A stretch of 48,740 bases of DNA from CAMEON01 sp045531965 (GTDB lineage: Bacteria; Bacillota; Clostridia; Oscillospirales; CAG-272). Shown here piece after piece: positions 17,301-23,980 of this stretch. The stretch is taken from assembly GCA_045531965.1 (NCBI GenBank), contig JAZSFA010000130.1, positions 1-48,740 of the forward strand. The letters run 5' to 3'. Below the pieces are notes generated by a model. That model was not told where the DNA came from. It saw only the letters and a list, made by a program, of their open reading frames with translations, and ran no database searches. The position numbers were made by a program, and so were the translations under genes. Numbering within the stretch: the stretch's first letter is position 1; every line of letters begins with the position of its first letter.

Positions 17301-17833
17301 TCGACGTGGTCGGTGCGGAGGATGACAAGCACTGGGAGACCTTTGAGTATATGCTCAACCGCGAAAATCCCACCGCCGACAAGGCCGTGCTGGAGAAATC
17401 CACGGGCGGCTGGAACTGGGAGAAGGTGGCTGAGGTGGTCTACACCGTGGATGGCGACACCATGGTGGTGACCATCCCCCGCGCCGCCTTGGGAATCAGT
17501 GAGGGTGACTTCACCGTGAACTTCAAGTGGAGTGACAATATGCAGAAGGACGGCGACATCATGGAGTTTTACGTCAGCGGTGACGTGGCACCCGGTGCGA
17601 GATTCAAGTACAGCTTTACCTCTTTGAGCGCATCCGTAGAGGATCCTGAAACAAGCGCACCCGCCGAGACCGAAACCGTCCGTGAGCCCGAGGCTGTCGT
17701 TACGGAGACAGATGCCGAGACCCAGCCTTCGAAGGATAAGGGTTGCCGTTCTGCCGTAGGTGCTACCTGCGTCGGTACTATGATGGCCGCCGCTGCAGCC
17801 GTTGCACTGCGAAAAAAGAAAGAAGAAGAATAA
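14378..17833 (+). CDS. Multi-domain surface glycoside hydrolase, GH71/GH99-like
   Basis: 1151 residues. A Sec signal peptide is cleaved near residue 30. A CBM6/35-like module (about 36-180) matches those in the preceding lipoprotein. Two tandem 'YKWD' modules follow (about 185-330 and 335-480). A TIM barrel (about 510-880) carries YVGIFYHTWH (from 523), WVLRKQAELLADAGVDVVFF, DNTNG near 605 and YITGWNEW. This is the style of GH71/GH99-type endo-glycosidases, but I cannot name the exact family. A CBM9-like module (about 905-1085) and an acidic Thr/Pro/Glu linker lead to the C-terminal signal GCRSAVG - hydrophobic - ALRKKKEEE. TAAGGAG precedes the ATG. It is probably a surface endo-enzyme on a polysaccharide or host glycan. 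Confidence 0.72.
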   Translation: MKKLNFKRILAATLAVLLIMSNFAVLPVIAEDATSVSGSQTTEIVFGEIFTDDDKGTAFGGNLYLEKSMGPAYFDGVRNGDFFEFEINVETAGDYDLCFSFGWLDKTGTYNISVDGGEPIRLQNTIAGRGWRTWCDSSRAQVNFSQGKHTIRVTMGGDGPNLYSMKLIPEGVNAGSNAQNDAALQDENSSAGAKVISSSAAIQFNCTATFFALDLASASWNNNFGSLRLSLYKWDTSYDKTLKGEPLASKDYIDFPDNTVLTFSFDDMEAGEYLLYIKNISENPAEEVGSWGNEKPRENVRSYHADAISDFCPAVWLKYRSDAEAPFGPISDVDPNAVELAPSESDLYPWGDTVEYKMNADAKYGVQFKATKAFGGCEVFIPTVPTGDNTLTLSLYKWDGNYSQSVKGQPLAKAALSNVSRSSWATLSGEFAAGEYLFVVSGGTEGMTVAMVEQASDKANHYLYTSKAGISLVARTVGNAEVTVPTAPIAQDFITDDSVYWVGTDGLDRVLPNASETGEKREGKYVGIFYHTWHSAFAYRDVINVTELLKQYPEAKNDFYHSAWNGQTNCFWNEPLWGYYNNGIDRWVLRKQAELLADAGVDVVFFDNTNGTMNFIDAIMTLSEVWAEARADGVRTPQISAMLNMYAYNETAIQIKELYDKIYSKGLYQDLWFYWEDKPLLLGYPEELKKLEGGKEAYEFFSYRPINPSYNENQELIKESDVSDRITFAPPAGFRRYTQWKWISVYPQEKMYLRGTKDVEEMCVCVAQNWSDKQGLTPMNAGDMVFGRGYTNKYGVNTSDEAVMAGLNIAEQWEYVLEVDPTFVYITGWNEWQVGRTTDMWGYPNALPDNATDGYSRDIEPSTGMLKDHFYNQMVSYIRKFKGMNTQPVSSGAVKVDAASSIDWSAVTPVYRAYEGNTLHRDYDGYKDYHYTNTTGRNDFVESRVTYDAENLYFMVKTAEAITPYTDPAWMRLFIDVVGAEDDKHWETFEYMLNRENPTADKAVLEKSTGGWNWEKVAEVVYTVDGDTMVVTIPRAALGISEGDFTVNFKWSDNMQKDGDIMEFYVSGDVAPGARFKYSFTSLSASVEDPETSAPAETETVREPEAVVTETDAETQPSKDKGCRSAVGATCVGTMMAAAAAVALRKKKEEE

Positions 17834-17858
17834 CTCGAGAGTCTTTCTTTGAAACGTT

Positions 17859-17930
17859 CCAATGCTTATGTGAACCCTTTCTAAATGGGAGCTGCTCCCC
17901 CGCCCGTAAGGGTGGGGGCGTAAGCATTGC
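17859..17930 (+). ncRNA. Intercistronic stem-loop ahead of the solute-binding protein
   Basis: An outer stem pairs CAATGCTTA (17860-17868) with TAAGCATTG (17921-17929). Inside, CCCCCGCCC pairs with GGGTGGGGG around GTAA, and a GGGAGCTGCTCCC palindrome overlaps it. No T-tract follows, so it is not a terminator. The position just before a solute-binding protein gene suggests an mRNA-stabilising element. It could instead be an unrecognised cis-regulatory RNA. Confidence 0.5.
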
Positions 17931-17969
17931 AAATGAAAAACAGCAAATTTATCGAAAGGAGAATTCGTT

Positions 17970-19436
17970 ATGAAACGATGGCTTTCTTTTTTTATGGCAT
18001 TTTTAATGCTTTTCTCCTTTGTTTCTTGTGCTACGGTTCAAGAGCCGGAGGATACTCAGGCCCAAACAGCAGAGGGAAACGTTTCTACATCGGATGAGAC
18101 AGAAGAGGAGGAGGAAACCGATTTCTTCCCGAATATAGAGCGGAACGATTATAAAAAAGAGGTATTCCGCATGATCGGTTTTGATGCCCCGGGTTACTGG
18201 TATTATTCCGAGGAATACAGTACTCAGCAGGGAAGTAGCCATATTCTTAACAATACCATCTACGAAATGAATACGCTTGTTGAGGAATACCTCAACGTAG
18301 AGATCGAGTATGAGCAAATATCACACGTCTCTACCGGTGGCGAGGTTTTTGATACGGTTCAAACCACCATTATGTCGGGCGATGATATTTATCAAATGTG
18401 TATTTTGCATCCGTACTACAGCTACACGAACTTTATTAGTAGAAATTACGTGATGGATTTTTATGAGCTTCCCGATGTGAACGTAGAACAGCCCTACTGG
18501 AATAAGGATGTGATGGAGAAGCTCTCCATCAACGATCACGCTTATATCGGTCTTGGCGATATTTGCAAATACACTGTTGGAATTATCTATTGTAACAAGG
18601 ATATGCTGAATCATGCAGGACTTGCGGTTCCATATGATAAAGTTCGCAACGGCGATTGGACGCTGGATGAGTTCTTTTCCATGACGACAGGACTTTATTC
18701 CGATAACGGAGACGGCAACCGAGACAATAAGGACATTTATGGATTTGCCTCCTTGTGGGATGCCAACGCTTCGTCTTTTATGCAGGCATGCGACATTTAT
18801 ATTGCCACACGGAATGAAAAGGGAATATTTGAGCTTTCCATGTACGGAGATCGGTTGGTCAATATGTACGATAAGCTTTATAACTGGACCAAAAATGAAA
18901 GCACATATATTTGGAACTTTGGGAATAAGTACAACGATAGCGTAAATATTGACTTTTTAAACAGTCAAGCCTATTTTACTCATGCTGATCTGGGAACTCA
19001 ATATCTATCCGCAGAGTTTGATGTGGGTATGTTACCTATGCCTAAATACGACAAGCAGCAAGAGGAATATGCTCATGTGAACTGGGGTAACAACATCGTC
19101 CTGCCCAGTACCATTAAGAATACGGAAATGGTCGGTCAAGTGTTGGAGCTCATGGGGTACTACTCAAAGACCATAGTACAACAGAAGTATTATGATGAAG
19201 TTCTTAAACTGCGTGTATCCGATGCGCCCGATGATCGCGACATGGTAGAGCTTATTTACAATACCATTGTTTATGATCCCGGTATTGCATTCTGCGACGG
19301 TAATACCGCACTTTGGAATCTTGTCTACTTGCCTTGTTTTGCGGTCCATAACAACTCAGAGAGTATCGCATCCTATTACAAGGGCAATTCGAGAAGTGCA
19401 GAACGCTGGCTTGCGAATCTGTTTAAAGAAAAATAA
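17970..19436 (+). CDS. Extracellular solute-binding lipoprotein (ABC sugar type)
   Basis: 488 residues with a signal peptide and lipobox ending at Cys20 (SFVSC), then an acidic linker to about residue 50. The mature part fits family-1 solute-binding proteins: VGIIYCNKDMLNHAGL, NGDWTLDEFFSMTTGL and a DGNRDNKDIYGFA stretch that is calcium-site-like. It should capture sugars or oligosaccharides for an ABC importer, yet no permease or ATPase gene lies in the window. AAAGGAGAA precedes the ATG, and the next gene starts 17 bases after its stop. It may deliver to a transporter encoded elsewhere, or act as a glycan sensor. Confidence 0.87.
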   Translation: MKRWLSFFMAFLMLFSFVSCATVQEPEDTQAQTAEGNVSTSDETEEEEETDFFPNIERNDYKKEVFRMIGFDAPGYWYYSEEYSTQQGSSHILNNTIYEMNTLVEEYLNVEIEYEQISHVSTGGEVFDTVQTTIMSGDDIYQMCILHPYYSYTNFISRNYVMDFYELPDVNVEQPYWNKDVMEKLSINDHAYIGLGDICKYTVGIIYCNKDMLNHAGLAVPYDKVRNGDWTLDEFFSMTTGLYSDNGDGNRDNKDIYGFASLWDANASSFMQACDIYIATRNEKGIFELSMYGDRLVNMYDKLYNWTKNESTYIWNFGNKYNDSVNIDFLNSQAYFTHADLGTQYLSAEFDVGMLPMPKYDKQQEEYAHVNWGNNIVLPSTIKNTEMVGQVLELMGYYSKTIVQQKYYDEVLKLRVSDAPDDRDMVELIYNTIVYDPGIAFCDGNTALWNLVYLPCFAVHNNSESIASYYKGNSRSAERWLANLFKEK

Positions 19437-19453
19437 GGAATACATAATAAAGT

Positions 19454-22450
19454 ATGAAACATCAAAAAAAACGTAGGTGGCGTTCTGCCGTCTGCTATCT
19501 TGTTGTTGGGGTTATGTTTATGTCTACTGTAATACCCGCTATTTTGCCTCCTCTTAGGAGCTTTGCAGAGGAAAACAGTTACGAGGCTAAGAAAGCCGCG
19601 TATCGCGCAAAGCTCAAAAACGATGACGTGACTACCGATGATCTGCTCATAGGTTCATGGGTATCCTTCTATTCTTTTGAGAAGGACAGTTATGAATATC
19701 AGTTGGATCAGATGGCTGCGGCCGGCATAAATTTCAATATGTTCCCCCGTGATTTTGGTGCGGGTGCTATGTATGATGCGGAATATTGGAACAACGTAGA
19801 AGAGCAGTATGCCAAACGAAACATGATTTATCTTATGAACGGTAACATGGATGCAGCAAATATTGCTATTGGCGTAAAATATGCTGCCTACAAGGAGCAT
19901 TGCGTTGGTTATCATGTCGTAGATGAGCCAGGTGGCGCAGCTTTGCAAGGAGTTGCAGATATCATGCGTCAATACCGTGAAGCAGATCCAACCCGTTATC
20001 CCTATACCAATCTGCTCCCCAGCTATGCGGGAAATGCATGGTTGGGTGGGACATACCGCGAGCACGTTGAACGTTACGTGGCATTGGTAGGTGCAGAGAA
20101 CATGGAATACCTGTCCCACGACTTCTATCCCTTCCAATCAAGGGGGAATAACACCGGCATTTTTGCCGACATGGAAGTGCTTCGCTCGGTAGCCTATGAA
20201 AACGGTAAACTTAAAACCCATGCTTTTCCGCAATCGACAGCATGGAACGGTATGCGAATGCCTAACATTGATGAAATGCGTTGGAACGTTTATGCTTATC
20301 TTTCTTATGGCTTCAAGGCGCTTTCTTGGTTCAATCTTGTCTGCCCCGGAAATTCTGACACCGAGGGTGAGGGATTCCGAGATAGTTTGATCTACAGAGA
20401 CGGTATCATTCGCGATCCTGAACTTTTTGCCGCATGGAGTGAATTGAACTGGGAGATCCGAGGTCTGTCCGATGCGCTCATGAATTTGGATACAGTTCAC
20501 GCATATCATACAGACAACGCCGTGTCAGGTGTGGAATATTTGCCCGCTGACTTCTTTATCGTCCCCAACGGACGAGCAGAATTTGTCATCAGCTATATGG
20601 TGGCCAAAGACGGTACCGAACCCTATATGATGCTTTTCAATAAGTCCCTGCGACGTGGCGCCGATATGGAGTTCTTTGTGGATCTGTCTACGGGGATTGA
20701 AGCGATCGAATATCTGGATCCGTACACGGGCGAGTACATTCCCATGGATATTTCGGAGGGAAAGCTCAGCGATTCTTTTGAGATCGGTCAAGGTAAGCTT
20801 TATCGTCTGAAGGGTGACTTCGCATTGAGTGAAACGCCTCCCGAGGTACCTTCGGTTGATCTTGCGAGCGGCCTTTACGATGGGCCTCAAACCGTGACGA
20901 TCACTCCACCTGTTGAGGGCGCAAAGGTCTATTATACGTTGGACGGTTCGTATCCCACATCAGAGTCTACTCTTTATGAAGGTCCCATCACCATCGGTAA
21001 AGCTGGTGAAGCTTCCTTCCACACGCTCCGTGTGGCGACCGTCAGAGGTGCTTCTATTAGTAAGGTTCTGACCCGCCACTTCGTCATCAGCAATATTTCC
21101 ACAGACGATTCAGAGGTGCATTCTCTTGCCAAAGTACCCATTGATAAGGTGCTTTCTGTGGGTAATTGGAGTACCTCAGGCGGAAAAATTTCACTCAAGG
21201 GCGGCGCTGACGATGCATTGTTGAATTTCTTTATAGACACGTCTGTGACCTACGAAAATTTCCATGCTACAGGTCATTTCCGCTTTAACGAGGGATGCGG
21301 TTCAAATGCCTCTGCCGGCTTTTTCATAAAAGCCTCCGAGGGAGATGGTCATCTCTATGTCGGTATTACGCGAGGAGGTAATCTTAACGTATATTGCAAC
21401 GGTAAACGGATCCAGCTTCCGGATGTTCAAGGTAAGACCGTAAATGTGTTGGATGGATTCACTCTATGTGTAACGCTCGCAGGGAAGCGTCTGCGAATTG
21501 AAGCCAACGGACAACTGCTCAGCGAAACCGTATCGGATCAGTTCGCCATCCAAGGTTGTGTAGGGGTCAATGCTACGGAGAACGGTGTTTTTACCGCCGA
21601 ATCGGTCTATTTTACACCTTTAGCATCTGCCGCTCCCGAGATACAGATAGCGATGACCAAGGTACAAGATGATCCCTTGACTCTCGTTGTGAATCGCGGT
21701 ATCTCCAAAGAGGAACTCCTCGAAAAACTGCCCGAAACGGCAAAGTTTTCAGACGAGGAAGGAAAAACGGCGGGATATACCTTGACATGGGAAATGGAGG
21801 AACTTGATACATCTTCGGGTGGAACGTATGTTCTGAAGGGCTATCCTGTCATTCCCGATGGAAGCTTGACAGTAAATCCTTTACAACTGTCTCTCCGTTG
21901 CACGCTTATCATTCTCCATAACCCTGATCGTACTGAGCTAAATGATGCCATTTATCTTATGGCATCCCTCAGGGAAGAGGATTATTCTCCCGAAACATGG
22001 GCTGAGGCCGAACAAGCTTATGAAAATGCCTTGGGGCTTATGGATGCCGATGTTCCGCAAAATGCCGTAACCGTGGCAGCCGTGTTCCTAATGGAAAAAA
22101 TAAACGCCTTAAATCCCACGGGTATTGACTTTACTGCATTGGATGTTGCCATTGCTTCTCTCAAGGCCTATGATCTGTCTGGGATAAACAACGAAACACG
22201 AAATGCTGTTGAACAGATTCTTGCTGAAGCTGAAGCTTTCAGTCGTACAGGTCCCATGACCCAGAACGCAGTCAATGATCTGGTCGCCCAATTGACCGCT
22301 ACCGAGGAAGCTTTGAAAACAGCGGAAACGGTTACCGAAAATAACGTAGCGGAATCTGGTTGTTCTTCTGCCATGGGGACTACTTGCTCTGGGATTATTC
22401 TGACGACAGGTGCCGCTGTGGCGCTTAGGAAAAAGAAAGAAACCCAATAG
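19454..22450 (+). CDS. Surface GH42-like glycosidase with chitobiase-C and FIVAR-like modules
   Basis: 998 residues. An N-terminal signal region is cleaved near SFAEE (about 39). A TIM barrel (about 55-460) carries YHVVDEPG with Asp157-Glu158 as candidate catalytic acid and a late SWFNLVCPG region; this suits the GH42/GH5-like clan, but the family is not certain. A CHB_HEX_C-type module (about 470-550) reads VYYTLDGSYPTSESTLYEG. A concanavalin-like domain follows (about 570-720), then an Ig-like piece (about 735-820) and two FIVAR-like helical repeats (about 825-960). The C-terminal signal is GCSSAMG - hydrophobic - ALRKKKETQ. It lies in the operon with the solute-binding protein and ends at a bidirectional terminator. 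Confidence 0.7.
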   Translation: MKHQKKRRWRSAVCYLVVGVMFMSTVIPAILPPLRSFAEENSYEAKKAAYRAKLKNDDVTTDDLLIGSWVSFYSFEKDSYEYQLDQMAAAGINFNMFPRDFGAGAMYDAEYWNNVEEQYAKRNMIYLMNGNMDAANIAIGVKYAAYKEHCVGYHVVDEPGGAALQGVADIMRQYREADPTRYPYTNLLPSYAGNAWLGGTYREHVERYVALVGAENMEYLSHDFYPFQSRGNNTGIFADMEVLRSVAYENGKLKTHAFPQSTAWNGMRMPNIDEMRWNVYAYLSYGFKALSWFNLVCPGNSDTEGEGFRDSLIYRDGIIRDPELFAAWSELNWEIRGLSDALMNLDTVHAYHTDNAVSGVEYLPADFFIVPNGRAEFVISYMVAKDGTEPYMMLFNKSLRRGADMEFFVDLSTGIEAIEYLDPYTGEYIPMDISEGKLSDSFEIGQGKLYRLKGDFALSETPPEVPSVDLASGLYDGPQTVTITPPVEGAKVYYTLDGSYPTSESTLYEGPITIGKAGEASFHTLRVATVRGASISKVLTRHFVISNISTDDSEVHSLAKVPIDKVLSVGNWSTSGGKISLKGGADDALLNFFIDTSVTYENFHATGHFRFNEGCGSNASAGFFIKASEGDGHLYVGITRGGNLNVYCNGKRIQLPDVQGKTVNVLDGFTLCVTLAGKRLRIEANGQLLSETVSDQFAIQGCVGVNATENGVFTAESVYFTPLASAAPEIQIAMTKVQDDPLTLVVNRGISKEELLEKLPETAKFSDEEGKTAGYTLTWEMEELDTSSGGTYVLKGYPVIPDGSLTVNPLQLSLRCTLIILHNPDRTELNDAIYLMASLREEDYSPETWAEAEQAYENALGLMDADVPQNAVTVAAVFLMEKINALNPTGIDFTALDVAIASLKAYDLSGINNETRNAVEQILAEAEAFSRTGPMTQNAVNDLVAQLTATEEALKTAETVTENNVAESGCSSAMGTTCSGIILTTGAAVALRKKKETQ

Positions 22451-22480
22451 TCATTTATTTGATGAATAAAACAAAAAAAA

Positions 22481-22579
22481 GCGCGCAACTCATTTCCGAG
22501 CTGCGCGCCTACTTGTTTTTTGAAAAGAAAAAACCAACCTAAATTGAGCGGTTCAATTTAGGTTGGCAATGGTGAGCCA
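22481..22579. repeat. Two-hairpin direct repeat, copy 1 (bidirectional terminator)
   Basis: A GCGCGCA...TGCGCGC stem (22481-22508) flanked by runs of A and T can terminate both converging genes (19454 plus, AraC minus). A second stem CCAACCTAAATTG/CAATTTAGGTTGG follows (to about 22566), then GCAATGGTGAGCCA. The same unit occurs in the same orientation at 31990-32087 with about 6 differences. Confidence 0.85.
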
Positions 22580-22729
22580 ACTTCAAACTAAATCGAATTT
22601 GATTTATACGCTTTCTACTGCATTGCTGTCACTTTCTATTACCCTGCTCAATAGCAACATAACAAATAATATCAAGAAATTACAGCTGAAAAATTGACTT
22701 TCTTGTTTTGCTCTTTTCAAACACATGAG

Positions 22730-23782
22730 CTAAGAAATGCGGTAAGCACTGGGTGTATGTCCCGTTTGCGCCATAAACGCCTTGTAAAAGGAGCTACAGC
22801 TCTCAAAGCCGACCTCCGCGCTGATGTCTGACACCGAAAGCTCGGTCTCCTTAAGGAGGCGGCAAGCCTCGTTGATTTTAAGTCTACGCTGAATAGAAAC
22901 GAAATTTGTTTGTGTCTGAGCCTTAATCAATCGGCTGACATAGGACGGAGAATAATTGAATGCCTTGGCCACGCTCTGCAGGGTTGCCTCCTTATAGTGC
23001 TGCTTGAGGTAATTGAGTATGGAGGGAACCGCTGAATGCGGATAAAGGGGAAGATTGTCCGAAGAGCCGTTCTGAGCCGCCGATCTCTCGGATAAAAGAG
23101 CGAAAAAGCTTTTCATCATCCAGACATAGGGCAGATCATCGGCATTGCTGTTTTTTTGACGGAGTTTTTCCAGTATCAGGAGCTGCAAGAGCTCGTGAGC
23201 CGCCTCGGGACAGTCGGTGCCCTTAATAAAATGGTACTTGGAAAGGTTGGAGCAGAAAAAACTATGGTAAAGAAATGACACAAGAAGGGAGCTGTAATCA
23301 TTCAGTAAGCTGCGATAGGTGACCTCAAAGGAGGAGGCCTTCAGCAGTATATTGAAGAGCAAGCCGTCGCAACGGATCATGCTGTGCTCGGTAAAGGGCG
23401 GGATCACACACAGATCCCCCGGATTCATAGCCAGCACTCGTCCGTCAATGGTATGCTCCGCACGGCCGTCCAACAGATAGGATATTTCGAAAAATTCATG
23501 GGTGTGCAGAAACGGCGGCATATGACGGACGTGATGGGACACGTAGATCTGACGGTTATCCTCCGGAAAGTAAAACTTTTCCAACAACAGATCCACAGGA
23601 CAGGGGGTGAGCTGGGGCAAATACATATGGTGCTGTCTTACATCCTCCATATTCGTGGATGCCAGAAAGCCCGACAGATCGCCGCTTTGGACGGCTCTGT
23701 GGTATTGCTCATATATTTCCTCGCCGTACATATCGGGACGGGTTAATTCATAAAACTCGTCTTGATGATTATTTCGGAACAT
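22730..23782 (-). CDS. AraC-family transcriptional regulator, divergent from GH36
   Basis: 350 residues from the ATG at 23782, chosen because GGGGAGGG lies just upstream; an earlier in-frame ATG at 23845 sits on the -35 box. The N-terminal cupin half contains HTHEFFEISYLLDG and MNPGDLCVIPPFTEHS. The C-terminal AraC domain (about 255-350) has ATLQSVAKAFNYSPSYVSRL and VSDISAEVGFESCSSFYKAF. It is transcribed away from the GH36 gene at 23981, with an inverted repeat between the promoters, so it probably regulates that gene and itself. It is not a close copy of the regulator at 9618. Confidence 0.92.
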   Translation of the reverse strand: MFRNNHQDEFYELTRPDMYGEEIYEQYHRAVQSGDLSGFLASTNMEDVRQHHMYLPQLTPCPVDLLLEKFYFPEDNRQIYVSHHVRHMPPFLHTHEFFEISYLLDGRAEHTIDGRVLAMNPGDLCVIPPFTEHSMIRCDGLLFNILLKASSFEVTYRSLLNDYSSLLVSFLYHSFFCSNLSKYHFIKGTDCPEAAHELLQLLILEKLRQKNSNADDLPYVWMMKSFFALLSERSAAQNGSSDNLPLYPHSAVPSILNYLKQHYKEATLQSVAKAFNYSPSYVSRLIKAQTQTNFVSIQRRLKINEACRLLKETELSVSDISAEVGFESCSSFYKAFMAQTGHTPSAYRIS

Positions 23783-23816
23783 AAAGGCCCTCCCCCGGTA
23801 ATCAATATCCGTATAC

Positions 23817-23845
23817 AGTATAGCACGGATGAAGCCCTCTGTCAA
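23817..23845 (-). promoter_or_regulatory. Promoter of the divergent AraC gene
   Basis: On the minus strand TTGACA (23840-23845), 17 bases, TATACT (23817-23822). Transcription would start just ahead of the ATG at 23782. Confidence 0.75.
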
Positions 23846-23862
23846 TAATAATTGTTAGCCAA

Positions 23863-23889
23863 TGACAAAAAATGACACAATATTTGTCA
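23863..23889. promoter_or_regulatory. Candidate operator between divergent promoters
   Basis: An inverted repeat TGACAAA (23863-23869), 13 bases, TTTGTCA (23883-23889) lies between the AraC promoter and the GH36 promoter. The central GACACAAT resembles a stretch of the conserved block upstream of 10750. It is a plausible binding site for the AraC protein encoded alongside. Confidence 0.5.
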
Positions 23890-23899
23890 ACGGTGAGCA

Positions 23900-23928
23900 T
23901 TGCAATCAGCGTAGTTAAATAATATAAT
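23900..23928 (+). promoter_or_regulatory. Promoter of the first GH36 gene
   Basis: TTGCAA (23900-23905), 17 bases, TATAAT (23923-23928). The -35 is imperfect, as expected for an activated promoter. AAGGAGG precedes the ATG at 23981. Confidence 0.65.
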
Positions 23929-23980
23929 AAAACTGTCATTTCCAAGCATTCATATGACGAAAACGTAAGGAGGTTGCAAT

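Noticed and set aside
17859..17930. The intercistronic structure as a known riboswitch
   Set aside because: I could not fit it to conserved cores of common riboswitch classes, and no terminator or anti-terminator pair follows.
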